DNA of 64,000 nt from contig JBHEMX010000053.1 of assembly GCA_046262355.1 (NCBI GenBank), positions 1 to 64,000 on the forward strand, in the 5' to 3' direction. The position numbers and the translations under genes are program-made. This document shows positions 54,539 through 62,568 of this stretch, one piece after another. The stretch is from DATADD01 sp046262355 (GTDB lineage: Bacteria; Actinomycetota; CADDZG01; WHSQ01). Positions within the stretch are counted from its first letter, which is position 1. Every line of letters begins with the position of its first letter. A model generated the notes under the pieces. It did no database searches and was not told the DNA's origin. It saw nothing but the letters and a program-made list of their open reading frames with translations.

Positions 54539-55372
54539 CTACTGCAGGTCCGGGACGCTCAGGTACTGCTTGAGCCACTTGTCCTGCAGCTTGTCGATGG
54601 TTCCGTCGCTCTTCATCTCGGCGAGCACCTCGTTGACGCACCCGACCAACGGGCTTCCCTGCTCGAAGACCATCCCGAACTGCTCCTGTTCGGGGTACTG
54701 GCCGACGACCACTGAGTTCTTGATCTCGAAGTCCCGTAGATAGACGGTCGTCACGACGTCGGTGACGAACGCATCGACCTGTCCCCCTTCGAGGGCCGAC
54801 CTGCCGTCGTTCGTGTCGTTGAAGACCTTGGGCTCGGCGCTCGGCTGCACGACCGAGTTGATGAAGCTGAGGGCGGTGGTTCCTACCTGGGCGCCGAGCT
54901 GATGTTCCTTGAGCTCCCCCACACTCTCGGCGTCTGCAACCGGATTGTCCTCGAGCGCCAGCACGCCCTGGTTGTTGTCGAAGTAGCCGTCGCTGAAGTC
55001 GACCGCCTTCTCGCGGTCCTCGGTGATCGTGATCTGGTTGATGTCGAAGTCATAGTCCTTCGCCCCCGGGGCGTAGGACTTAGGGAACGGCTCCACCACC
55101 CACTTGATGGGCAGATCCATGCGCCGGGCGACCTCACCCGCCACCTCTCCCTCGTAACCGCTGTAGTCCTTCGGAGAGCCCTCGAACCACGGAGGATACG
55201 CGGGGCGGTCCGTCGCCACCGTCAAAACACCATCCTGCGTGAGAGGTGGATCGGATATGTCGCACTTCTGCTCCTCCGACGAGCCACCCGCCGCCGGCCG
55301 GCTGCCGTCCTCCTCGGCGCATGCGGCCACCAGCAGGCCGGCCACGACGATGCCCATCACGATCCTGCGCAT
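54539..55372 (-). CDS. Polar amino acid ABC transporter substrate-binding lipoprotein (second system)
   Basis: 277 residues. Lipobox VAAC in a short signal peptide. Binding fold with LTVATDRPAYPPWFEG, YEGEVAGEVARRMDL, DFDINQITITEDREKAVDFSDGYFDNNQGVL and SDGTIDKLQDKWLKQYL. ATG 55372 is preceded by GGGAGAGCGCC; the frame is open further upstream, but that part is low-complexity. First gene of the leftward operon, divergent from the PhoX-like gene. Confidence 0.9.
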   Translation of the reverse strand: MRRIVMGIVVAGLLVAACAEEDGSRPAAGGSSEEQKCDISDPPLTQDGVLTVATDRPAYPPWFEGSPKDYSGYEGEVAGEVARRMDLPIKWVVEPFPKSYAPGAKDYDFDINQITITEDREKAVDFSDGYFDNNQGVLALEDNPVADAESVGELKEHQLGAQVGTTALSFINSVVQPSAEPKVFNDTNDGRSALEGGQVDAFVTDVVTTVYLRDFEIKNSVVVGQYPEQEQFGMVFEQGSPLVGCVNEVLAEMKSDGTIDKLQDKWLKQYLSVPDLQ

Positions 55373-55576
55373 GGCGCTCTCCCAGTGTCCCTCGTGCTTG
55401 CGGATCCGACGCCCGACCGAACCGAGCTTCGGACGCCACACTTTATCCGCTGCATCATCCTTGAGGGCGTATTGGGCGGCGCTCCAGCGCCGCCCGGCAC
55501 CTCCCGATATCGCGCGCGAGCTGCCTAGGCTTGGGCGCCGAACCCGACCGAGCTGGAAGACCGGAAAGAGTGGTGC

Positions 55577-56890
55577 ATGGCCCACATCGACAGACGTGAG
55601 TTCCTGCGACGAGGAGCCGCCTGGACCGGAGGGCTATCGATATCCGGATCTCTCCTCGCCCTGGCCGCTTGCACCGACGGCGGGGGTGGAGTCGGGGATC
55701 ACGGCGAGCGCGCCCCTGTGGACATGGGCGACCTCGAGCTTCCTGCAGGGTTCAGCTACCGCATCGTGTCGCGCCAGGGTGACGAGATGAGCGACGGAAA
55801 TCCGACGCCGGGCATGTTCGACGGCATGGACGCCTTCCCGGGGCCCGGAGGCACCACGGTCCTCGTTCGCAATCACGAGAACCGCGGGCACCCAGAGGAG
55901 ATCGGCGTGGTCGTTCCCGACGACAACCGCTACGACCCGGATCCCGAGCGCAAGGGCGGCAACACAAAGGTAGTGATAGATCGGGACCGCCGCCTCGTCG
56001 AAAGCTTCGCCGTGCTCGGCGGGACCTCCACGAACTGCGCAGGCGGTCGCACCCCCTGGGGCAGCTGGATCACCTGCGAGGAGACCTTCGATGCCGGCGA
56101 CCCTGCCCACGGCTACGCGTTCGAGATCGACTCCAGGGCCTCCGGGCCCGTCGACCCTGCACCGGTAAGAGCGGCGGGGCGCATGGTCCACGAGGCGGTT
56201 GCGTGGCACAACGACGTGCTCTACGCCACGGAGGACCAGGGGGACGCGGCGTTCTACCGCGTCCTCTTCGACGCGATGCCGCAGCGGCCCGGCGATCTCG
56301 CGCGCGCTACGGGGCGGCTCGAGGCCCTCAAGATCGTTGGTGACGATAACTTCACCGCCGACACCAACCAAGAGTGGCCCGTGGGCGAAGGCTTCGGGGT
56401 CGAGTGGGTAACGATCGGTGACCCCGAGCCCGACGACGACGACGTCCGCCACCAGGCGCACGAGCTGGGCGCCGCCATCTTCAATCGCGAGGAGGGCGCG
56501 TGCGTAGGAGGCGGGAAGGTTTACTTCAACTGCACGGACGCGGGCGGCGCGGGTCTGGGCCAGGTGTGGGAGCTCGATCCGGCGCGCGAGACCATCACCT
56601 TGATCTACGAGTCACCCGGACCGGAGCAGCTCAACCATCCCGACAACCTCGTCGTGGGCCGCACCGGCGATCTCTTCATCTGCGAAGACAACGACTCTGC
56701 GGTCCACATGCGCCGGCTGACCCCTGAAGGACAGATCTTCGATTTCGCCCGCGCCAACGACAACAGCGAGTTCTGCGGGGCGTGCTTCGATGCCTCGGGC
56801 CGAACGCTGTTCGTGAACCAGCAAGGTGACCGCGAGCAAGGCATCCCCGGAGTGACGTACGCGATCTGGGGTCCGTGGAGATCCCTGTGA
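55577..56890 (+). CDS. PhoX-like (DUF839) Tat-exported protein
   Basis: 437 residues. N-terminal twin-arginine motif DRREFLRRGA followed by a hydrophobic stretch ending LALAAC, so it is probably a Tat-exported lipoprotein. The body has PhoX/DUF839 features: NHENRGHPEEIG, NCAGGRTPWGSWITCEET, HNDVLYATEDQGDAAFYRVL, LNHPDNLVVGRTGDLFICED. PhoX enzymes are calcium/iron phosphatases; phosphatase activity here is inferred only. Confidence 0.8.
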   Translation: MAHIDRREFLRRGAAWTGGLSISGSLLALAACTDGGGGVGDHGERAPVDMGDLELPAGFSYRIVSRQGDEMSDGNPTPGMFDGMDAFPGPGGTTVLVRNHENRGHPEEIGVVVPDDNRYDPDPERKGGNTKVVIDRDRRLVESFAVLGGTSTNCAGGRTPWGSWITCEETFDAGDPAHGYAFEIDSRASGPVDPAPVRAAGRMVHEAVAWHNDVLYATEDQGDAAFYRVLFDAMPQRPGDLARATGRLEALKIVGDDNFTADTNQEWPVGEGFGVEWVTIGDPEPDDDDVRHQAHELGAAIFNREEGACVGGGKVYFNCTDAGGAGLGQVWELDPARETITLIYESPGPEQLNHPDNLVVGRTGDLFICEDNDSAVHMRRLTPEGQIFDFARANDNSEFCGACFDASGRTLFVNQQGDREQGIPGVTYAIWGPWRSL

Positions 56891-56955
56891 GGGCGTGTGA
56901 AACGGGGCCGAGCGCAAGCCCGCCGCCCGTCACCCCATCCCTCTCTGTTCTCCTC

Positions 56956-57230
56956 GCAACTGGACACGCCCTGCCTGCGTAACTGCAAGGAGTTCGGTGC
57001 CGCCCGCCGGGTCCGCTCGGCCACCGGGCGCCCCCGTCTCTTCTCCTTGCAACTGGACACGCCCTGCCTGCGTAACTTCAAGGAGTTCGGTGCCGCGCGG
57101 TGGGTCCGCTCGGCCACCGGCGCCCCCGTCCCCTTCTCCTTGGCAACTGGACACGCCCTGCCTGCGCAACTGCAGGAAGTTCGGTGCCGCGCGGTGGGCA
57201 GCAGGGGCGGCAGCGCAGCCGGATGCGGCC
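56956..57230. repeat. Three tandem 93-94-bp direct repeats
   Basis: Copies begin at 56956, 57049 and 57143, each starting GCAACTGGACACGCCCTGCC and continuing through a block with GTTCGGTGCCGC and GGGTCCGCTCGGCCACCGG. The third copy is more divergent and truncated. Together they fill most of the 416-bp gap between the PhoX-like gene and the PLP enzyme. No tRNA fold or CRISPR spacing is evident, and no supported gene is seen in this gap. Confidence 0.8.
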
Positions 57231-57306
57231 GTCCGAACCTTCGCCCCGGGCGGGTCGTCCTATGTCATATCCCTGCAAGAAGAAACCCTGCAAAGAAGGA
57301 GCCGCA

Positions 57307-58899
57307 GTGCTGCAGCGGGAAAGGGGGCCGGCCGGGAGTCGCCGGATCGCCCGTCGGTCGCAGATGTTTCGTCCTCGGCACGACGACCTCGTGCGGCACT
57401 CGTTGCACGACCTCGCGGAGGACTTCGAAGAGCTCGCCTACATCGCTCGATCGACGCGCGCTCGACTGAAGGATCTCGACAGGTCCCTGGAAGCGGCTCG
57501 CCGCCACATCCATCCCGCCTCGGCCCGCCCCGTCCTCACGGACGTCCGCTCGCTGGCGGCCGCATACGCGCGGCGCGAAGCCGAGCTCGAAGCGCTGCGC
57601 GCCGAGGCGCACGGGGGCGAGTGCTCCTCGGACGTACGCCGGCTCACGCAGCACAAACGGACGTACGCAGAGCTGATCAGAACCACGCAGGGACGAGCCG
57701 CGTGGCTCGCGACCGCAACCGACTGGCAGTCGCCGTCCATCAGGCACTCGGTGCATCCGAACGCCGGTCGGCATACCGGTCGCGTGACCGAGCACCTCGA
57801 CGATTACAGGAGAGACCGCCACCCCGATGCCGTCGCGTTCGAGACCGCTTACCTACGAGAGTACGTAGACACCGCAAGGGGATGTGAAGCGCGCGCCCTC
57901 ATGACGAGCTGCGGCATGGCCGCGTTCACGACGATCCTCGGCTGGCTCGCGCTGGAGGACAAGGCGCTCGGAGGGATCGTCGCCGGCGGAGCCATGTATC
58001 ACGAATGCAAGGACCTCGTGCGAAAGGCCTTCGGGCGCCGCGTTCGAGAGGTGGACGAGTCGGACCCGGAGGAGCTGCTGGCGGCAACGTCGGATCCCGT
58101 TCCCGGAGTCGTCTTTCTCGATTCCCTGTGCAATTCCAGCGGCGTGAGCACTCCCGATCTCGAGCGATTGATCGCCCAGTTGCAGTGCGATGCACGCGAC
58201 GACGTCTACGTCGTGATCGACAACACCGGATTATCGGCGTCGTGCCAACCGTTCGCATTTCCCGGACGGAACCCCCTCGTGCACGTCATCGTCTTCGAGA
58301 GTCTCACCAAGTACGCGCAGTTCGGACTAGATCGCGCTACCGCCGGGATGATCGTCGCTCCGCCCTCCGACGCAGCGCAGCTCTCCGGATGCCGCGAGCA
58401 CCTGGGGACGAACGTCGGAGACGCATCTCCCCATCTGATACCGGAGCCCAACCGGCGGATGCTCGAACGCAGACTTACGAGGCTCGGACGCAATTCCCAT
58501 CTGGTCGCACGCTCGCTGCAGGTCCTCATCGATCGCCGCCGGGGACCGTTCGGCGCCGTGGCCTATCCCGCGCTGCCCCGTCACCCGTCCCATGCGTGGG
58601 CGCGGCACCGACAGTTCACGGGCGGCTTCTTGACCCTGCAGCCGAGCGATGCCTCGAGAGCAGTGTTCACGCATCGAGCGTTCCTCGACGCCGTACTACG
58701 CGAGGGACGCCGCAGGAGAGTCCCGCTTGTGCTCGGCGCAAGCTTCGGTCTCGACACGACGCGTGTCTACCTCACCGCCTCGCACACAGCACATGCGAAG
58801 CCGTTCCTGCGCATAGCTCCAGGCACGGAGCACCGCAGCGGTATCGCAGATGTGATCGACGTCCTCGCGACGGCGATGGAGAAAGTGTGTACGCGGTGA
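57307..58899 (+). CDS. PLP-dependent enzyme of the Cys/Met-metabolism fold with an unusual N-terminal extension
   Basis: 530 residues. From about residue 170 it follows the fold-type I cystathionine-gamma-synthase superfamily: ALMTSCGMAAFTTILGWL, VVFLDSLCNSSGVSTPDLERL, the PLP Asp in VYVVIDNTGL, and Lys-335 in FESLTKYAQFGLDRATAG. The N-terminal 150 residues are helical, rich in Arg, Glu and Ala, and not part of the usual family. GTG 57307 is preferred because AAGGAG lies 5 nt upstream; ATG 57262 would add CKKKPCKEG. The reaction is unknown; a carbon-sulfur lyase or transferase is possible. Confidence 0.7.
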   Translation: MLQRERGPAGSRRIARRSQMFRPRHDDLVRHSLHDLAEDFEELAYIARSTRARLKDLDRSLEAARRHIHPASARPVLTDVRSLAAAYARREAELEALRAEAHGGECSSDVRRLTQHKRTYAELIRTTQGRAAWLATATDWQSPSIRHSVHPNAGRHTGRVTEHLDDYRRDRHPDAVAFETAYLREYVDTARGCEARALMTSCGMAAFTTILGWLALEDKALGGIVAGGAMYHECKDLVRKAFGRRVREVDESDPEELLAATSDPVPGVVFLDSLCNSSGVSTPDLERLIAQLQCDARDDVYVVIDNTGLSASCQPFAFPGRNPLVHVIVFESLTKYAQFGLDRATAGMIVAPPSDAAQLSGCREHLGTNVGDASPHLIPEPNRRMLERRLTRLGRNSHLVARSLQVLIDRRRGPFGAVAYPALPRHPSHAWARHRQFTGGFLTLQPSDASRAVFTHRAFLDAVLREGRRRRVPLVLGASFGLDTTRVYLTASHTAHAKPFLRIAPGTEHRSGIADVIDVLATAMEKVCTR

Positions 58900-58925
58900 C
58901 CCGCGCGGCTGCTCAGGGATAGAGC

Positions 58926-59366
58926 TCAGGGGCTCTTGGCCACGAGGTCGGCGTACTCCTCATCGAAGGTGCCGAACATCCGGTCGTTGGCCAGGTCCGA
59001 GAGCGCCAGGATCGCCCGCCTCAACTCCTCTTTGCAGTCGTTGACCTCGGACACGACCTCGAAGCCGACTTCCGCCGGGTCGAGCAGCCCGAAGTTGCGG
59101 CGCGCGTTGACCTGGACGAAGCACTTGGCGGCCTCGTCGTTGGCCAGACCCTGCTCGAGAGCGACCTTCGCGACCGCGCGGAGCATTGCTCCGAGCTGCA
59201 GCGTTGCCCGCAGCTCCATCCGGATGTAGCTGCGGACGAAGAGCCAATCGCGCTTGTCGAACTTCCCGAAGTAACGGTGGGTGAGCTCGTCGATGGTCGG
59301 GTTGAGGTCGACGAGGATCTCCTCGACCCTCGCCCATTCGGTGTTGGAGAACGAGACGACCGCCAT
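58926..59366 (-). CDS. Conserved-looking alpha-helical protein, unknown
   Basis: 146 residues from ATG 59366, mostly helical, with IDELTHRYFGKFDKRDWLFVRSYIRMELRATLQ and VALEQGLANDEAAKCFVQVNARRNFGLLD. No catalytic motif or membrane segment. No family recognised. It follows a possible 28-residue membrane peptide gene by 4 nt. Confidence 0.6.
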   Translation of the reverse strand: MAVVSFSNTEWARVEEILVDLNPTIDELTHRYFGKFDKRDWLFVRSYIRMELRATLQLGAMLRAVAKVALEQGLANDEAAKCFVQVNARRNFGLLDPAEVGFEVVSEVNDCKEELRRAILALSDLANDRMFGTFDEEYADLVAKSP

Positions 59367-59370
59367 GACG

Positions 59371-59457
59371 CTAGCGGCCGAGACGGCGGACGACAAGAGC
59401 GATCACGCCCGCCGGCGCGGCCATGATGACAAACACGGGCACAAGAGATGCCAGCAC
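59371..59457 (-). CDS. Possible 28-residue membrane peptide
   Basis: GTG 59457 opens a frame of 28 codons encoding a single hydrophobic helix (ASLVPVFVIMAAPAGVIALVV) with a basic end (RRLGR). GGGGGG lies 8 nt upstream. It ends 4 nt before the ATG of the next gene, suggesting coupling. It is very short and could be chance. Confidence 0.35.
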   Translation of the reverse strand: MLASLVPVFVIMAAPAGVIALVVRRLGR

Positions 59458-59568
59458 TTCAGATACCCCCCGATTCGACGTAACTCTGCGGCCTTGCCTG
59501 GCAGAAATTACCTGAACCACGGGGCGTTCTCAATAGCCCTCGAGGACCATCTCGCCGTGGTCCCTGCG

Positions 59569-59736
59569 TCAGTGGGGGTCGGAGCAGCCCTTGGGCCGGC
59601 GCGTTCCGAACTCGGCCAGGGCAAGCGCAAGGGCCCTGCGGGGGTCGTGCGTCTGGCGCGCGAACAACCGGGCGCGCAACCGGACCTTGTCCTGCCACTG
59701 CCTGCAGCGGTCCTCGTCGGCCGGCGCCCGCCTCAC
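59569..59736 (-). CDS. Small 55-residue protein in the thrC-moaD operon
   Basis: GTG 59736 overlaps the stop of the MoaD-like gene (GTGA), and GGAGGGGCGAG precedes it. The protein is basic with two Cys (DRCRQWQDKVRLRARLFA, then a C-terminus with GTRRPKGCSDPH). Strong G/C third positions support coding. The overlap and clear ribosome binding site make it likely real, but I recognise no function. Confidence 0.6.
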   Translation of the reverse strand: MRRAPADEDRCRQWQDKVRLRARLFARQTHDPRRALALALAEFGTRRPKGCSDPH

Positions 59737-60011
59737 CTCGCCCCTCCGGCGACGGCCGGGATGATCGACAGCCGAGCGCCGTCCGGCACCGGCGTGTCCA
59801 AGCCGTCGAGGAAGCGGACGTCTTCCTCGTTCACGTAGACGTTCAGGAAGCGCCGAACCGTCGCGGAATCGTCCAGCACCCGCTCCCGGAGCCCGGGATG
59901 GCGCCGGTCCAGGTCGTCGATGACCTCCAGCACGGTGCTCCCCGAGGCAACCACCTCGGTTGCGCCGCCCGTGAGCGCCCGCAACTGAGTAGGGATCCTC
60001 ACCTTCAGCAC
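59733..60011 (-). CDS. MoaD/ThiS-family sulfur-carrier protein
   Basis: 92 residues with the ubiquitin-like MoaD/ThiS pattern: VRIPTQLRALTGGATEV, VLEVIDDLDRRHPGLRERV, FLNVYVNEEDVRFLDGLDTPVPDGARLSIIPAVAGGAR. The Gly-Gly is near but not at the C-terminus (GGAR), so two residues may need removal before thiocarboxylation, as in CysO-like or other processed carriers. It lies 52 nt after a threonine synthase gene. Confidence 0.85.
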   Translation of the reverse strand: MLKVRIPTQLRALTGGATEVVASGSTVLEVIDDLDRRHPGLRERVLDDSATVRRFLNVYVNEEDVRFLDGLDTPVPDGARLSIIPAVAGGAR

Positions 60012-60063
60012 TCGACGGCCCCTTCCCCTCGCCGCGTCCCTCGGGCGAACCTAACCCGCGCCG

Positions 60064-61359
60064 TCATGCTCTTGCCGGCGACGGCGCACGTTCCTGTGCC
60101 ACATCGACGACGGCGCCCCGTCCGCTCCGGCGCTCCGCGCGCTCGAGCAGCCCGTCGACGTCCCCTACGACCGGCCGGACCACCGGAACGTCGACCGCCG
60201 GTCCCAAGGCCTCGATGGTCTTCAGCCCGACGCCGGTCATGAGCACCACCGTCTCGTCCTGCGGCGAGATCGCGCCCCCGGCGACCATCTGCTCGAGGGC
60301 CGCTATCGCCACTCCCCCGGCGCTCTCCGCGAACAGACCTTCGGTGCGCGCCAGCAGGCGGATGCCGGTCGCGACGGCCTCCTCGGGAACGGCTTCGACG
60401 GCGCCTCCCGACCTGCGAACCTCCTCTAGGGCGTAGACACCGTCCGCGGGATCGCCGATGGCGAGAGATCTTGCGACGGTGTCCGGCTTCACCGGCAACA
60501 CCTGTGTCGCTCCGCCGGCGAACGCGCGCGCGACGGGGGCGCATCCCGCGGCCTGCGCTCCAAAGATCGCTACCGCCGGCTCTTCGTCCAAGAGGTTGAT
60601 CGCGCTCAGCTCACGGAAGCCCTTCGCCACCTTCGTCAGCAGGGAGCCGGCCGCGACCGGAACCACGATCGCGTCGGGAGCTCTCCATCCAAGCTGCTCG
60701 GCGATCTCGAAGGCGACGGTCTTGGAGCCCTCGGAGTAGAAGGGCCGCATGTTGATGTTGACGAAGGCCCAGGGTCGGGTTGCGAGGAGCTCGGCACAGA
60801 GACGGTTGGCGTCGTCGTAGGAACCTTCGACGGCGATCACGTCGCCTCCGTAAACCGTCGTGGCGGCCAGCTTGCCGGCCTCGAGTCCGAGCGGGACGAA
60901 CACCACGCTGTGCATCCCTGCCGCCGCAGCGTGCGCCGCGACGGCGTTGGCCAGATTGCCCGTGGAAGCGCACGCCGCAACCTCGAACCCGAGGGAGCGG
61001 GCCGCGGTGAGAGCCACCGAAACGACGCGATCCTTGAAGGAGTGCGTGGGGTTCGCGCCGTCGTTCTTGATCCATAGCTTGCGCAGTCCGAGCTCGGCTG
61101 CGAGGCGCGGGGCCGGGCGAAGCCTCGTGAAACCGGCGCCAAGATCAACCGAGGGACCATGCGGCCTCGGCAACAGAGAGGCGTAGCGCCACATCGAGGG
61201 AGGGCCGCCGGAGACCGTCGCTCTCGTTGTGACCGCAGCTATCGCTTCGAGGTCGTAGGTCACCTCCAGAGGGCCGAAACACCAGGCGCAAACATGTTCG
61301 GCCGCCACCGGATAGCTGCGGTTGCACTCTCGGCATCTCAGTCCGGTTACGTGCTCCAC
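60064..61359 (-). CDS. thrC: Threonine synthase (PLP-dependent)
   Basis: 431 residues. An N-terminal zinc-ribbon-like segment (CRECNRSYPVAAEHVCAWC) is typical of one threonine-synthase class. PLP Lys is in NDGANPTHSFKDRVVSVALTAA, ring-binding motif ASTGNLANAVAAHAAAAG, and VVPVAAGSLLTKVAKGF follows. It converts O-phosphohomoserine to threonine. GTG 61359 follows GGAGG; a leader peptide and terminator lie upstream. The adjacent sulfur carrier raises the alternative that it makes a sulfur amino acid. Confidence 0.85.
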   Translation of the reverse strand: MEHVTGLRCRECNRSYPVAAEHVCAWCFGPLEVTYDLEAIAAVTTRATVSGGPPSMWRYASLLPRPHGPSVDLGAGFTRLRPAPRLAAELGLRKLWIKNDGANPTHSFKDRVVSVALTAARSLGFEVAACASTGNLANAVAAHAAAAGMHSVVFVPLGLEAGKLAATTVYGGDVIAVEGSYDDANRLCAELLATRPWAFVNINMRPFYSEGSKTVAFEIAEQLGWRAPDAIVVPVAAGSLLTKVAKGFRELSAINLLDEEPAVAIFGAQAAGCAPVARAFAGGATQVLPVKPDTVARSLAIGDPADGVYALEEVRRSGGAVEAVPEEAVATGIRLLARTEGLFAESAGGVAIAALEQMVAGGAISPQDETVVLMTGVGLKTIEALGPAVDVPVVRPVVGDVDGLLERAERRSGRGAVVDVAQERAPSPARA

Positions 61360-61400
61360 TGTCCCTCCGTTCCTCCGCTCATTGCCACGTCCATTCCCCG

Positions 61401-61431
61401 AAAACAAGAAACCCTCCGGGATCCGGAGGGT
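61401..61431 (-). terminator. Intrinsic terminator in the thrC leader (attenuator)
   Basis: On the minus strand a perfect 9-bp stem (ACCCTCCGG/CCGGAGGGT on the plus strand, 61411-61419 and 61423-61431, loop 3 nt) is followed by TTCTTGTTTT. It sits between the leader peptide and the thrC start. A UUCG hairpin (GCGGC-TTCG-GCCGC, near 61446-61459) precedes it and could act as a pause structure. Confidence 0.8.
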
Positions 61432-61467
61432 CGGCACACGCAGGCGGCCGAAGCCGCGGCGCGCGCT

Positions 61468-61533
61468 TCAGCTCATGATGATGATGTCGTCGAGGCGCGC
61501 CGGCGCCTGCAACTCTTCTGCGATGCGGTCCAT
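61468..61533 (-). CDS. Leader peptide of the thrC operon, rich in Ile codons at its end
   Basis: ATG 61533 opens a 21-codon frame ending Asp-Asp-Ile-Ile-Ile-Met-Ser, stop TGA at 61468. Three ATC codons and one ATG stand directly before the stop and upstream of the pause hairpin and terminator. This is the layout of ribosome-mediated attenuation of amino-acid genes. A TTGACG -35 at 61569-61564 would place the transcript start at or near this ATG, as in leaderless leader peptides known from Actinobacteria. Confidence 0.6.
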   Translation of the reverse strand: MDRIAEELQAPARLDDIIIMS

Positions 61534-61539
61534 GTGCGC

Positions 61540-61569
61540 AGCCTGCCAGGTCGCGTCCCGTCCCGTCAA
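61540..61569 (-). promoter_or_regulatory. Candidate promoter of the thrC leader
   Basis: Minus-strand TTGACG (61569-61564) with an 18-bp spacer to CAGGCT (61545-61540). The -35 is perfect at five of six bases, the -10 is weak. The predicted start of transcription falls at the leader ATG. Confidence 0.4.
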
Positions 61570-61630
61570 ACGCTGGGTGACGGCAGGACCTGCGTTCGGG
61601 TAGCGTCCTCGCTCCAAGAGGAGGTGAGCC

Positions 61631-62560
61631 GTGGCGGTCATCGAGGTGGCAGGCCTGCGCAAGGAGTATCGGGGGATACGGGGAGGGACGACCGTGGCGG
61701 TCGACGGCCTCGACCTCTCCGTGCCGGAGGGTGGCGTCTTCGGCTTCCTCGGTCCCAACGGCTCCGGCAAGACGACCACGATCCGCTGTCTCCTGGCGCT
61801 CGTGAGGCCGACCGCGGGCACGTGTCGCGTTCTCGGCGCCGACACGCAGTCGGACCTCGCCGCCGTGATCCGCCGCGTCGGGTCGATAGTTGAGACGCCC
61901 GCCATGTACCCGCGCTTCTCGGCGCGCCGCAACCTCGAGCTGCTGGGACGACTCCACGGCATCGGGCGCGGCCGCGTGCGCGAGACGCTGGAGCGTGTCG
62001 GCCTCGGCGAGCGCGCCGACGATCGCGTGAAGAACTACTCGCTCGGCATGAGGCAGCGGCTCGGCATCGCCGCGGCGCTGCTCAAGGATCCGGACCTGAT
62101 CATCCTCGACGAGCCGGCGAACGGCCTCGATCCGGCCGGGATCAAGGAGGTCCGGGAGCTCGTCCGGCGTCTGGGCGCGGAGGGCAGGACGATCTTCCTC
62201 TCCAGTCACATCCTCTCGGAGGTCGCGCAAACCTGCGATCAAGTAGCGATCTTGACGAGGGGACAGTGCGTCGCCGCGGGGTCGGTCCACGAGGTACTGG
62301 CCTCCAAGAGTTCCGCCGGGCTCATCGTCCGGCTCGCGCGGCTCGACGAGGGAGCGCGCGTGCTGCGGGCCGCCGGCGTCGAGGCGACCGAGCGGGACGG
62401 CGCGCTGAGGGTCGCCGTTCCGCCCCAAGAGGGGGCAAAGGTGACCGAGATACTCGCGAGGAAAGGGCTCTACGTGGGGGAGCTGCGGCCCGACGAAGCC
62501 GATCTCGAGACGGTGTTCCTCGAGCTGACCCAGGATCCGGCCGAGGGGACGCCGCGCTGA
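61631..62560 (+). CDS. ABC transporter ATPase (exporter, CcmA/NatA-like)
   Basis: 309 residues: Walker A GPNGSGKTT, signature YSLGMRQRLGIAAALLKDP, Walker B LIILDEPANGLDPAG, switch His in SSHILSEV. The C-terminal 80 residues are the regulatory extension common in these two-component exporters. GTG 61631 follows GAGGAGGTGAGCC. The substrate is unknown. Confidence 0.9.
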   Translation: MAVIEVAGLRKEYRGIRGGTTVAVDGLDLSVPEGGVFGFLGPNGSGKTTTIRCLLALVRPTAGTCRVLGADTQSDLAAVIRRVGSIVETPAMYPRFSARRNLELLGRLHGIGRGRVRETLERVGLGERADDRVKNYSLGMRQRLGIAAALLKDPDLIILDEPANGLDPAGIKEVRELVRRLGAEGRTIFLSSHILSEVAQTCDQVAILTRGQCVAAGSVHEVLASKSSAGLIVRLARLDEGARVLRAAGVEATERDGALRVAVPPQEGAKVTEILARKGLYVGELRPDEADLETVFLELTQDPAEGTPR

Positions 62561-62568
62561 TCGCGCTC

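Noticed and set aside
56956..57230. CRISPR array or tRNA cluster
   Set aside because: Repeat units are 93-94 bp with no short repeat plus unique spacer pattern, and no cloverleaf with a T-loop could be found on either strand.
61360..61630. T-box or other riboswitch before thrC
   Set aside because: No AGGGTGG-type T-box sequence is present; the leader peptide plus terminator explain the region better.
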